This document shows, piece by piece, positions 34,757 through 42,436 of a stretch of 64,000 bases of DNA (its first letter is position 1; the number at the start of each line of letters is the position of its first letter). The position numbers were made by a program, and so were the translations under genes. Under the pieces are notes generated by a model that was not told the DNA's origin, made no database searches, and saw nothing but the letters and a program-made list of their open reading frames with translations. Location: NCBI GenBank assembly GCA_030841105.1, contig JAVEDE010000125.1:62001-126000 (forward strand), given 5' to 3'. Source of the stretch: Pyrinomonadaceae bacterium (GTDB lineage Bacteria > Acidobacteriota > Blastocatellia > Pyrinomonadales > Pyrinomonadaceae).

Positions 34757-34960
34757 AGGGAAAGGAAGCCGCACAGCAACACTCAACCCTTCGCTTCACT
34801 TTGCGTCTTCGCCAGAAATTAAACTCACGCTGGAGGCGCAAAGACGCAAAGGAAGACTCTAGGCAAAAAATCACGAAGCATGCTTCAGACCTTTCCCCTT
34901 TCCCCCTTTCCCCTTTTCCCCTTCTTCTTCTTTACCCTTTCCCCTCCAGTTTTGTTAATC
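34733..34960. repeat. Compound low-complexity inverted repeat
   Basis: Outer arms: purine run GGGTAAAGGGAAAGG (34752-34766) against a pyrimidine run of CCCCTTT blocks (34890-34945). Nested inside is a separate inverted repeat, CTTTGCGTCTTCGCC (34799-34813) against GGCGCAAAGACGCAAAG (34835-34851). Fills the space between P450 and the Trm112-like gene. Confidence 0.75.
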
Positions 34961-34968
34961 TTGCGCGC

Positions 34969-35178
34969 ATGAAGATCACGGAAGAGTTTGTGGAGATGAT
35001 GATCTGTCCGGCTTGCCAGTCGAAGGTGCGTCTGCGTGAGGACGGCAGCGCGATCAAGTGTCTCGGTTGCCGTCGCGTCTACCCGATTGAAGACGACATG
35101 CCGATGATGTTGCCCGACAAGGCGACGATTGAGGACGACGAACCAACCGCCGCCGCTACCACCGAACGCCCCGCTTGA
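34969..35178 (+). CDS. Trm112-like zinc-ribbon protein
   Basis: 69 aa. MICPACQSKVRLREDGSAIK, then CLGCRRVYPIEDDMPMML follows the Trm112/YcaR pattern (CPxC...CxxCxxxYPI-D-IPxML). Such proteins activate methyltransferases or accompany LPS genes. The stop abuts the glycosyltransferase gene start by 1 bp, implying one transcript. Confidence 0.88.
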   Translation: MKITEEFVEMMICPACQSKVRLREDGSAIKCLGCRRVYPIEDDMPMMLPDKATIEDDEPTAAATTERPA

Positions 35179-35179
35179 A

Positions 35180-36328
35180 ATGAACGCTCTGCACACGCCA
35201 GCGGCAACAACGCGTCCCGTGCCCGAACCTGTGGCCTTAACGGGCGCGCGCGCAGTTGAAGCCGCGCCGCAGCCGCTCGCCCCGCCGCGTTGGGACTGGG
35301 GCGGCGTGCGCCGCGTGCTCGTCGTGCGCCTGCGCTCCATCGGCGACACGGTGCTCTCGACGCCCTCGCTCTACGCCCTGCGCCGCTTCCTCCCCGACGC
35401 GCAAATTGATCTCCTGCTCGAAGACTGGGTCGCGCCGCTGCTCGACGGCAACCCCGACGCCTCGCGCGTCCTCACCGTCAAACGCGACAGCACCAGTTCG
35501 CGCCTCGCGCTCGCACGCCAACTTCGCGCCGCGCGCTACGACGTGGCGTTCAACCTGCACGGCGGCAGCACGGCCGCGCTGTTGATCCGCGCGTCGGGCG
35601 CGCCTGAGCGCGTCGGCTACGCGAGTTATCGTTTCAGTAAACTTCACAACCACGCCGCGCCGCCCGCGACCGACTTGTGGCGACAAGAGAAGACGCACTC
35701 GGTCGAACAACAACTCGGCCTGCTCGGCTGGACGGGCGTGCCCGTCACCGACCGACCCGCCACACGCCTCTTCGTCACGGATGATTCGGCCGCGCGCGTC
35801 GCCGACAGGCTCGACGCTGCGGGCATCAACGCGGCGCAGCCCTTCGCGCTCTTTCACCCGGCCGCCGCCTTCGACTCGAAGCGTTGGGACGCGCGCAACT
35901 TCGCACGCATCGCAGACACACTCGACGCGCGGGGCGTCGCCGTTGTCGCCGTCGCCGCCCCCGGCGAGACTGACGTCGTCCGCGCGTTCGCTGAAAGCGC
36001 GAAGGCGCGCGTCGTGTCCTTCAACGATCTGTCTCTGCCGGAAGTCTCCGCGCTCGCCGCGCGTGCGCGCCTATTCGTCGGTAACGACAGCGGCATCGCG
36101 CACATCGCGGCGGCCGTTCGCACGCCCTCGGTCGTCGTCTTCGGCTCATCGAACGTCGCACACTGGCGGCCGTGGACGGACGCGCCCTCGGAGGTCGTGC
36201 GCGAAGAGATGCCGTGCGCGCCGTGCGCGGGCTACACCTGCGGCGAGTTTGCGGAAGCGCAATGCATCCGGCGCGTCACGGTCGAACGCGTCAGCGCGGC
36301 GGTCGAGCGCGTGCTGGCGGCAGGTTGA
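35180..36328 (+). CDS. Glycosyltransferase family 9 (LPS heptosyltransferase-like)
   Basis: 382 aa from the ATG at 35180, next to the previous stop. N-terminal domain begins VLVVRLRSIGDTVLSTPSLY, the GT9 signature; the C-terminal donor-binding domain has LFHPAAAFDSKRW and FVGNDSGIAHIAAAVRTPSV. It transfers an ADP-activated heptose to lipid A-core. The heptose kinase gene 0.7 kb downstream supports an LPS inner-core role. Confidence 0.9.
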   Translation: MNALHTPAATTRPVPEPVALTGARAVEAAPQPLAPPRWDWGGVRRVLVVRLRSIGDTVLSTPSLYALRRFLPDAQIDLLLEDWVAPLLDGNPDASRVLTVKRDSTSSRLALARQLRAARYDVAFNLHGGSTAALLIRASGAPERVGYASYRFSKLHNHAAPPATDLWRQEKTHSVEQQLGLLGWTGVPVTDRPATRLFVTDDSAARVADRLDAAGINAAQPFALFHPAAAFDSKRWDARNFARIADTLDARGVAVVAVAAPGETDVVRAFAESAKARVVSFNDLSLPEVSALAARARLFVGNDSGIAHIAAAVRTPSVVVFGSSNVAHWRPWTDAPSEVVREEMPCAPCAGYTCGEFAEAQCIRRVTVERVSAAVERVLAAG

Positions 36329-36363
36329 CGAGCGTTCCGTGCTTCGATGGGGAACTGTTAGAA

Positions 36364-36669
36364 ATGCGCTACTCCATTCCCGGCAGTTTAAGAAATGTCG
36401 AGCCGCAGAACTTGCCGCCGGAGTTGTTGGCGCAGATCAAGTTGAGCGTGCTGCTCGGCTATGGCTTCGCCTTCTCACTGCTCGGCGTCGGCGGCCTCGC
36501 GCCGCTCGCCGCCCTCATCATCGGTTGGGAGGCGCGCCGCAGAATCAGGCAATCTCAAGGCAAACTCGTCGGCGCGAAATTGGCGTGGTGGTGCATCATC
36601 TTTGGCGGTGCGGGGGCGACCATCTGGCCGCTCGCGCTTGCAGCCGCGATGATGGGTCTGCTCAGGTGA
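36364..36669 (+). CDS. Small DUF4190-like membrane protein
   Basis: 101 aa. Two membrane helices (LSVLLGYGFAFSLLGVGGLA; WWCIIFGGAGATIWPLALAA) flank the basic loop GWEARRRIRQSQGKLVGAKL, the two-span plan of DUF4190 proteins. Lies between LPS genes; function unknown. Confidence 0.7.
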   Translation: MRYSIPGSLRNVEPQNLPPELLAQIKLSVLLGYGFAFSLLGVGGLAPLAALIIGWEARRRIRQSQGKLVGAKLAWWCIIFGGAGATIWPLALAAAMMGLLR

Positions 36670-36698
36670 GCGCGGAATAAGTAAGTGGAGGAAACTTT

Positions 36699-36974
36699 AT
36701 GAGCGCAGGAGCAGTAGCCGCGGCGGCCGTCGCTAACGCGATCAAGGCGAGCGGCGTCCTCGTCAGCGTCACGCCGGAAGACTTCGCGGCTATCTTGCGC
36801 CGCACCGAGCGACCGCTCGTCGTCACCTCTGAGGGCGGGTTCTTCTCCACCAGTTACAAATACCTGACGAGCTACAAGGGACTCGCCTTCTACGCGAAGT
36901 CGCGCGTGCCGCTCGTGCTGCCCGCCGGTACGGAGATCGTGCGGGCGAAGGGCATCTCGATCCCGCAGTTGTAG
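36699..36974 (+). CDS. Small conserved-looking protein, unknown
   Basis: 91 aa. Alanine-rich start (SAGAVAAAAVANAIKASGVL), then a compact beta-rich body (LVVTSEGGFFSTSYKYLTSY, KGLAFYAKSRVPLVLPAGTE). GGAGG precedes the ATG by 8 bp. No family recognised. Confidence 0.65.
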   Translation: MSAGAVAAAAVANAIKASGVLVSVTPEDFAAILRRTERPLVVTSEGGFFSTSYKYLTSYKGLAFYAKSRVPLVLPAGTEIVRAKGISIPQL

Positions 36975-37050
36975 CCGACCCGCAGTTGTCACCTGTGATC
37001 GTGTAGAATCGCTCGCGGCGTCGGCGGCCGGAGTCGCCCCGCCGAAACGT

Positions 37051-38058
37051 ATGGAACTCATCACACCACAACGCGCGTCGGAGTTGGCCGCAAGGATCGA
37101 AGGGCGGCGCGTCGTCGTCTGGGGCGACGTGATGCTCGACGAATTTGTCTGGGGCGATGTGACGCGCATCTCGCCGGAAGCGCCCGTGCCCGTCGTTGAC
37201 ATCCGGCGCGAGTCGGTGCGCCTCGGCGGCGCGGCCAACGTGCTGGCGAACTTGATCGCGCTCGGCGCGCGGGCTTCGGTCGTCGGCGTCGTCGGGCGCG
37301 ACCGCGCGGCCGAACGTCTCTCAGACGCGCTCGACGCAGCGGGCGCGCGCCACGCGTCCGCCGGACTCGTCACGGACGAGAGCCGCCCGACGACGACCAA
37401 GACGCGCATCATCGCGCATAATCAACTCGTCGTGCGCGCCGACCGCGAGCGGCGCACGCCCGTTGACGCGGCGACGGAAACTCGCCTCATCAACGCGCTC
37501 ACGGCCGCCTTGCCGGAGGCCGACGCCTTCGTCGTTTCCGATTACGACAAGGGCGCGGTGACGCCGCGTGTGCTCGCGGAAATTTTGCCGCGCGCCTTCG
37601 AGCGCAACATCCCCGTCCTCGTTGATCCAAAGATTCGCAACTTCGACTCATACCGCCCGGCCACCGTCGTCACGCCGAACCACCACGAAGCCCTGCGCCT
37701 CGCGAACTCCGAAGACGACACCGACGCCGGGATGGCCGACGCCGCCAGACTCTTGCGCGAACGGCTCGGCTGCGAGTCGGTGCTGATCACGCGCGGCGAG
37801 CACGGCATGATGCTCTTGGAACGCGACGCCGCGCCCGTCTATGTCGCCACGGTCGCGCGCGAGGTCTACGACGTGACGGGCGCGGGCGACACCGTCATTG
37901 CGACGCTCGCCGCTGCGCTCGCCGCGGGCGCGTCGCTCACGGAAGCCGCCGCGCTCGCCAACCACGCCGCCGGGATCGTCGTCGGCAAACTCGGCACGGC
38001 GACGGCCAGCGTCGCGGAGTTGCTCAACTCCTTCAAGCCGGAAACCGCTGCCAGTTAG
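37051..38058 (+). CDS. D-glycero-beta-D-manno-heptose-7-phosphate kinase (RfaE domain I)
   Basis: 335 aa, the size of a standalone PfkB-type HldE kinase domain. VVWGDVMLDEFVWGDVTRIS, PEAPVPV and GGAANVLANL mark the sugar site; VYDVTGAGDTVIATLA is the ATP/anion-hole motif with the catalytic Asp. It makes heptose-1,7-bisphosphate for ADP-heptose. The adenylyltransferase half of bifunctional HldE is missing and not seen in the window. Confidence 0.92.
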   Translation: MELITPQRASELAARIEGRRVVVWGDVMLDEFVWGDVTRISPEAPVPVVDIRRESVRLGGAANVLANLIALGARASVVGVVGRDRAAERLSDALDAAGARHASAGLVTDESRPTTTKTRIIAHNQLVVRADRERRTPVDAATETRLINALTAALPEADAFVVSDYDKGAVTPRVLAEILPRAFERNIPVLVDPKIRNFDSYRPATVVTPNHHEALRLANSEDDTDAGMADAARLLRERLGCESVLITRGEHGMMLLERDAAPVYVATVAREVYDVTGAGDTVIATLAAALAAGASLTEAAALANHAAGIVVGKLGTATASVAELLNSFKPETAAS

Positions 38059-38136
38059 AAGTCGGCAACCGTCATCGCCCGTTAGAAGTCGGCAAACGCC
38101 GCCTGTTAGAAGTAGGAAGCCGCCGCCTGTTAGTTT
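38054..38136. repeat. Short tandem repeat (24-27 bp, ~3.5 copies)
   Basis: GTTAGAAGTCGGCAA-type units begin within the heptose kinase stop region and repeat: copies of 27, 24 and 24 bp, then a partial GTTAG. Copies two and three share GCCGCCTGTTAGAAGT. Lies directly before dacB. Confidence 0.8.
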
Positions 38137-38150
38137 GAAAAAATGGTCCG

Positions 38151-39959
38151 ATGCTTATGCCGCTGAAAAAAAGTCTAACCCTTCGTTTCACCTCGACCTT
38201 GTTGCTGCTGGCATTCGTCGCCAACCCGTTTGCCATCGCCGCGCTCGCGCAGGATGCACAGCGCGACCGGCGGGTCGGGCAGTTACCGTCTGCGCCCGCC
38301 GTCACCGTCGCCCCCACGCCCACGCCGCAAACGGCGACGGGAGTGGCGACTGCTGCTGCTGCCGCTCCGGCGTCGCGCTCGCTCGAAGCGTTGCGCGCGG
38401 AGATCACGGAGGTCTTGCGTGAGCCGGAACTCGCGCCCGCCGTCGTCGGCGTCAAGGTCGTGTCGCTCGACACGGGGCGCGTGTTGTTCGAGGAGAACGC
38501 GTCCAAACTGCTCGTGCCCGCGTCGAACATGAAACTCTACACGGTCGCCGCCGCGCTCGACCGCCTCGGCGCGGACTTCCGTTTCATCACCTCCGTCTAC
38601 GCCTCCGAGTTGCCGGACAAGAAGGGCAAACTGCGCGGCGACCTCGTCGTCTACGGGCGCGGCGACCCGACGCTCGCCACGCGCTTCAACAATGGCGACT
38701 ACTACAAGGCGATTGACGAACTGGCGGCCCGCGTCGTCGCGGCGGGCGTCCGGCAGGTCGAGGGCAACATCGTCGGCGACGAGAGTTACTTCACGGGGCC
38801 GCCGCGCTCGCCCGGTTGGGAGTGGGACGACTTGCAGTGGTACTACGGCGCGGACGTCAGCGCGCTGACCGTCAACGACAACGCGCTCGATCTCTCCGTC
38901 AAGCCGGGCGCGCGCGCGGGCGACCCCGCCGCAGTCTCGACCGGCCCCTCGTCGCCCGTCGTCCGCGTCGTCCCGCACAACAAAGATGATTTCATGGACA
39001 CGCCGCTCTTCCTGACTTTCATCAACAACGTCACGACCGTCGCGCGGGGCACGAAGCGCGACATCAGCGTGCATCGCCCGCTCGGTCAAAATTTCGTCGT
39101 CGTGTCGGGTCAGATCGCCGAGGACGATCCGGGCTACACGGGCAGCGTCGCCGCCGCGCGCCCCGCCCTGCTGTTTACCTCGATGCTGCGCGCCGCGCTG
39201 GAAAAGCAGGGCGTCTCGATCAAAGGGCGCACGCGCATCATTGACGCGCCGATGCGCCCGAAGCAGTCCGACTCGCCCGTCGTTGCGAGCCAGCCCGTCA
39301 CGTCTGGAGCGGGACAGACCACGACGACGGAAGCGGCGAAGCCGGTCACGGCGACGGCGGGCAACTCGGTTAAAAATCCTTACCCGGTCGAGATCGCGCG
39401 GCGCGAGTCGCCGCCCCTGTCGGAGATCGCGGCGCAGACTTTGAAGCCGAGCCAGAACCTCTACACCGAACTGATTCTGCGCACGCTCGGCAAACAATTT
39501 CCCCCGGCCGACCCGCGTCTGACGACGGCCGAGGCCGGTCTCTCCGTCGTCCGCGCTTTTCTGAACAACGCGGGCGTCACGATGGCGCACCTCTCCTTCG
39601 TTGACGGTTCGGGGTTGGCGCGGCAGAACCTCATCACGGCCGAGTCAACCGTCCAACTCCTCGTCTACATGAGCAAGCACCGGCACGCGCAAGCGTGGCG
39701 CGACGCGCAGCCCATCGCGGGCGTGGACGGCACGTTGCGCGGGCGCATGCGCAACACCGTGGCCGCCGGGAATCTGCGCGCCAAGACCGGCACGCTCAAC
39801 AACGTCTCCGGCCTCTCCGGCTACGTCACCAGCGCGGCGGGCGAACGCCTCGCCTTCTCGATCATCGTCAACCACTACCCCGACGACAACTCCCCGCGCC
39901 AAAATTACATGGACGCCATCGCCGTCCTGCTGGCCTCCTTCACGGCGCGGAGCGAGTAA
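38151..39959 (+). CDS. dacB: D-Ala-D-Ala carboxypeptidase/endopeptidase (PBP4, S13 family)
   Basis: 602 aa (ATG at 38157 also possible). Signal peptide ends near AALAQ. S13 active-site motifs: SxxK in VPASNMKLYTVAAALD, SxN-equivalent SGLARQN, and KTG in RAKTGTLNNVSG; FVDGSG is present. The periplasmic enzyme trims or opens peptidoglycan crosslinks. A Thr/Ala/Pro-rich insert (SQPVTSGAGQTTTTEAAKPV) of ~45 residues interrupts the domain. The stop is followed 10 bp later by a long tandem repeat. Confidence 0.93.
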   Translation: MLMPLKKSLTLRFTSTLLLLAFVANPFAIAALAQDAQRDRRVGQLPSAPAVTVAPTPTPQTATGVATAAAAAPASRSLEALRAEITEVLREPELAPAVVGVKVVSLDTGRVLFEENASKLLVPASNMKLYTVAAALDRLGADFRFITSVYASELPDKKGKLRGDLVVYGRGDPTLATRFNNGDYYKAIDELAARVVAAGVRQVEGNIVGDESYFTGPPRSPGWEWDDLQWYYGADVSALTVNDNALDLSVKPGARAGDPAAVSTGPSSPVVRVVPHNKDDFMDTPLFLTFINNVTTVARGTKRDISVHRPLGQNFVVVSGQIAEDDPGYTGSVAAARPALLFTSMLRAALEKQGVSIKGRTRIIDAPMRPKQSDSPVVASQPVTSGAGQTTTTEAAKPVTATAGNSVKNPYPVEIARRESPPLSEIAAQTLKPSQNLYTELILRTLGKQFPPADPRLTTAEAGLSVVRAFLNNAGVTMAHLSFVDGSGLARQNLITAESTVQLLVYMSKHRHAQAWRDAQPIAGVDGTLRGRMRNTVAAGNLRAKTGTLNNVSGLSGYVTSAAGERLAFSIIVNHYPDDNSPRQNYMDAIAVLLASFTARSE

Positions 39960-39968
39960 GAGGACGCG

Positions 39969-40304
39969 AAATGACGATTTCACGGTGTTAATTCATACTT
40001 TCACACTGCAAATTGATACTTTCACCATGCAGATCCATAGTTTCGCAGTGTAAATTGATACTTTCGCGCTGCAAATTTGAACTTTCGCGGTGCAGATTCA
40101 TAGTTTCACTCTGCAAATTCATACTTTCGCGGTGTAAATTTGCAGTTTCACTCTGCGGATTTGAACTTTCGCTTTGTAAATTGATACTTTCGCCCTGCGG
40201 ATTTGAACTTTCACACTGCAAAAAGACCCTTCCGCGCTGTGGATTCGTAATTTCGCGCTGCAAGTTCACCCTTTCGCCTTGCTGAAAGACACTCTCGCCC
40301 TCGC
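39969..40304. repeat. 16 tandem 21-bp units (minisatellite) between dacB and dapF
   Basis: Sixteen consecutive 21-bp units without a single insertion or deletion. Each has a fixed core ACTTTC(G/A)C-N2-3-TG(C/T)(A/G) and a variable half around (A/G)ATTnAnA. The 21-bp period keeps frames open on both strands, giving heptapeptide patterns (LILSRCK on plus, ESINLQ on minus). No ribosome site or initiation context supports a protein, so this is listed as DNA/RNA repeat. dapF follows 26 bp later. Confidence 0.92.
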
Positions 40305-40330
40305 GTCATGAGTTTTAACCTGTGCGGCTT

Positions 40331-41224
40331 ATGAATTTCGTCAAGTTTCACGGCTACGGCAACGACTACATCGTGTGCGAGGCGGGCGAGTTGGCGCGCG
40401 TCGTGGACGGGGGCGACGTGCCGGAGTTTGTGCGGCGCGTGTGCGACCGGCATTACGGCGTGGGCGGCGACGGCGTGGCGACGCTCGAACCGGCGTCGGC
40501 GACGGGCGACTCGGCGACGGCGGGCGACTCAGCGACGGCCGATTTCGTCTTACGCATCTTCAACCCGGACGGCAGCGAGGCGGCCATGTCGGGCAACGGC
40601 TCGCGCTCGGCCGCCGCGTTCCTCTACTTTCAAGGCTTGTGGCAGAGAGACGAACTGCGTCTGGCGACGAAGGCCGGAGTCAAACTCTACCGCCTGTTGG
40701 AACAGGACGGGCGCGGCCGTTACCGCTTCGCCGCAGAGATCGGCCGCCCCGCCTTCGACAGCGCGACCATCCCCATGCTGACGGGCGCGGCGCGCGAACA
40801 GGTCTCGGACTTCCCCTTGGAACTTGAGACGGGCGAGACGGTGCGGCTGACGGCCTTGCAGATGTGCAATCCGAACGCCTGCGTCTTCGTGGACGACTTC
40901 GACGCGGCGGACTGGCGGCGCATCGGTCGCGCCATCGAATCGCACGCGCAGTTTCCCCAGCGCACCAACGTCGAGTTCGTGCGCGTCCGCGACCGCGAGA
41001 CGATAGAGGTGCGCGTCTACGAGCGCGGCGTCGGCCCGACGCTCTCTTCGGGGACGGGCGCGTGCGCCGCGGCCGTCGCCTCCTGCCTGAACGGGTTGAC
41101 GGACAGGCGCGTCCGCGTCGAGATGGAGGGTGGCCGCCTCGAAGTCGAGTGGCGCGACGACGGCGAGGTGCTGCTGACGGGCGAGGCCGAAGTGATCTAT
41201 CGCGGTGAGTGGGTGAAGGGATGA
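40331..41224 (+). CDS. DapF-like protein with both catalytic cysteines replaced by serine
   Basis: 297 aa (family ~275). Fold motifs are intact: FVKFHGYGNDYIV, GGDGVATLEP, RIFNPDGSEAA, the MCNPNACVFVDD block, RTNVEFVRV, YERGVGPTL and GTGACAAAV. The first catalytic block reads MSGNGSRS instead of MCGNGxRC (Ser87 for Cys) and the second LSSGTGACAA instead of ACGTGA (Ser240 for Cys). In DapF these cysteines are the two proton-transfer bases that interconvert LL- and meso-diaminopimelate. A repetitive insert (GDSATAGDSATA, residues 59-70) is also present. It may use another mechanism or have another role. Confidence 0.88.
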   Translation: MNFVKFHGYGNDYIVCEAGELARVVDGGDVPEFVRRVCDRHYGVGGDGVATLEPASATGDSATAGDSATADFVLRIFNPDGSEAAMSGNGSRSAAAFLYFQGLWQRDELRLATKAGVKLYRLLEQDGRGRYRFAAEIGRPAFDSATIPMLTGAAREQVSDFPLELETGETVRLTALQMCNPNACVFVDDFDAADWRRIGRAIESHAQFPQRTNVEFVRVRDRETIEVRVYERGVGPTLSSGTGACAAAVASCLNGLTDRRVRVEMEGGRLEVEWRDDGEVLLTGEAEVIYRGEWVKG

Positions 41225-41248
41225 GGACGAAGGGATGAAGTAAGAGAC

Positions 41249-41340
41249 TGTTCTTTGTCCGGGGTCAGTTGTCCGTTGCATGTGCCTCTCACATGAGTTG
41301 CTAAAGATGGTCTTGAACAACAGACAACTGACTAAGAACA
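41249..41340. repeat. MITE-like inverted repeat, copy A
   Basis: 92 bp bounded by TGTTCTT / AAGAACA; inner perfect 10-bp arms GTCAGTTGTC (41264-41273) and GACAACTGAC (41323-41332). The interior CAGTTGTCCGTTGC and GAGTTGCTAAAGA recur in a second copy at 47.95 kb. No transposase. Confidence 0.8.
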
Positions 41341-41415
41341 GCCTTCGTCTCTATCACGAATTTGTGTTTTCGTGGCTGGACAGCCTTTAGGGGCTTGTGT
41401 TAGCCTCATTTACAT

Positions 41416-41452
41416 AACAAGCGGACAGTGATGTTCGCTTGTTTTTGTTTTT
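41416..41452 (+). terminator. Intrinsic terminator after dapF / before 3D-gene leader
   Basis: 12-bp stem (AACAAGCGGACA, one G-T pair) closed by a GTGA tetraloop, followed by TTTTTGTTTTT. It ends dapF transcription on the plus strand. Confidence 0.88.
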
Positions 41453-41462
41453 AATCAACGCT

Positions 41463-41583
41463 CTTTCCGGCGTCAGTGCATCAAGGATGCAATCCCCACT
41501 CGGGCTGACGTTAGTGTTAAGACCTCCTAGAGCCAGAGGTCGAGTCCCTTCAAACCTCGCGGGACTCGCGCGCCGCCGGAAAG
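41463..41583 (+). ncRNA. Candidate structured leader RNA (riboswitch-like) of the 3D-domain gene
   Basis: 121 nt between a terminator and the wall-protein gene. A perfect 10-bp closing stem (CTTTCCGGCG 41463-41472 with 41574-41583) encloses: stem TCAG/CTGA (41473-41476/41505-41508) holding two hairpins (TGCATC-aag-GATGCA; CCC-actc-GGG); hairpin GACCTC/GAGGTC (41521-41541); hairpin GAGTCCC/GGGACTC (41542-41567). The AGGAGA ribosome site lies just 3'. So many nested complementary arms are unlikely by chance. Known wall-hydrolase riboswitch (c-di-AMP) sequence blocks are not recognised. Ligand unknown. Confidence 0.6.
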
Positions 41584-41612
41584 ACTTCATCGGAACAGGA
41601 GAACCGACAACA

Positions 41613-42239
41613 ATGCTGAATTCCCTCTTGAGGGGGGGCGCTGTGCTCACAGCCGCGCTCCTTCTGTGTTCTTTGACTTTTTACTCCCAGACGTTAGTCG
41701 CAGGAAACAGGTTGGCCTCCACGGATTCTACGGAGACGACAGACGGCCGGACGGTCATCCAAGTCACCCACGAAAGCGGCACGCTTTCCGGCGCGCTCGC
41801 GGCGGCCATGCCCGTCATCGCCGTCGCCGGAGTCTCGAAAGCGGCCGAAGCCCTTGCGACCACCGCCGCGCCCGCCTTGTCTGCGAACGCGAAGACTGAG
41901 GCCGACGACGCCGACGCCACCAACTCGCCCGCATCGGTGCAGAGGTTCATGGCAACGGCCTACGCGCTGCCGGGACGCACCGCCAGCGGCCACGCGGTAC
42001 GCCGCGGCCTGATCGCCGCCGACCACTCGCTCCCGCTCGGCACGCGCGTCCGTCTCGACGCCGGAAGCTATAGCGGCGAATATCTGGTGGCCGACCGCGG
42101 CGGAAGAGTTCGCGGCCGACTCATAGACATCTGGGTTCCAAGCAACGGCGAGGCCATCCGCTTCGGACGCCGCCCCGTCAAGCTGACCATCCTCAGTTAC
42201 GGCGCAAAGAAAGCCAAACGCGCCCGCAAACTTGGCTGA
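41613..42239 (+). CDS. Exported 3D-domain (RlpA/MltA-like) cell-wall protein
   Basis: 208 aa from the ATG at 41613 (AGGAGA 11 bp upstream; an upstream frame covers the leader and is rejected). Signal/membrane segment LTAALLLCSLTFYSQTLVAG. The C-terminal ~90 residues form a 3D domain (FMATAYALPGRTASG, HSLPLGTRVRLDAG, YLVADRGGRVRGRLIDIWVP), a double-psi barrel named for its Asp residues and related to lytic transglycosylases. It would act on peptidoglycan glycans in the periplasm. Terminator follows at 42277. Confidence 0.85.
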   Translation: MLNSLLRGGAVLTAALLLCSLTFYSQTLVAGNRLASTDSTETTDGRTVIQVTHESGTLSGALAAAMPVIAVAGVSKAAEALATTAAPALSANAKTEADDADATNSPASVQRFMATAYALPGRTASGHAVRRGLIAADHSLPLGTRVRLDAGSYSGEYLVADRGGRVRGRLIDIWVPSNGEAIRFGRRPVKLTILSYGAKKAKRARKLG

Positions 42240-42276
42240 GCATAGGTCGAATTAACAATCGGGTAACAATCAACAG

Positions 42277-42307
42277 AAGGCCGCCGTCGTAACTGACGGC
42301 GGCCTTT
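42277..42307 (+). terminator. Intrinsic terminator of the 3D-domain gene
   Basis: 12-bp perfect stem AAGGCCGCCGTC with loop GTAACT, then TTTAAACTTT. 38 bp past the stop. Confidence 0.85.
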
Positions 42308-42436
42308 AAACTTTACCGCGCCGCCCAAGCCGGGGCGAGAGGCTTGCGGCGCGCGGCGGGGCGCGGTTAAGATGCGTCGCACCAAACAGCAATCAAAATT
42401 TGAAGGCCGAACGCAGAGGCACACCGCCCAACCGAG

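Noticed and set aside
39988-40269. 93-aa minus-strand ORF of ESINLQ heptapeptides and a similar plus-strand ORF
   Set aside because: Both frames are open because 21 is a multiple of three; no ribosome-binding site or start context supports translation.
39969-40304. CRISPR array
   Set aside because: Units are contiguous, with no unique spacers of constant length and no cas genes in the window.
41531-41548. tRNA T-arm-like AGAGGTCGAGTCCC
   Set aside because: No acceptor, D or anticodon arms surround it; it belongs to the leader hairpins.
41463-41583. Known c-di-AMP (ydaO/yuaA) riboswitch
   Set aside because: Gene context fits, but the conserved sequence blocks of that class are not recognisable; kept as a structured RNA of unknown class.
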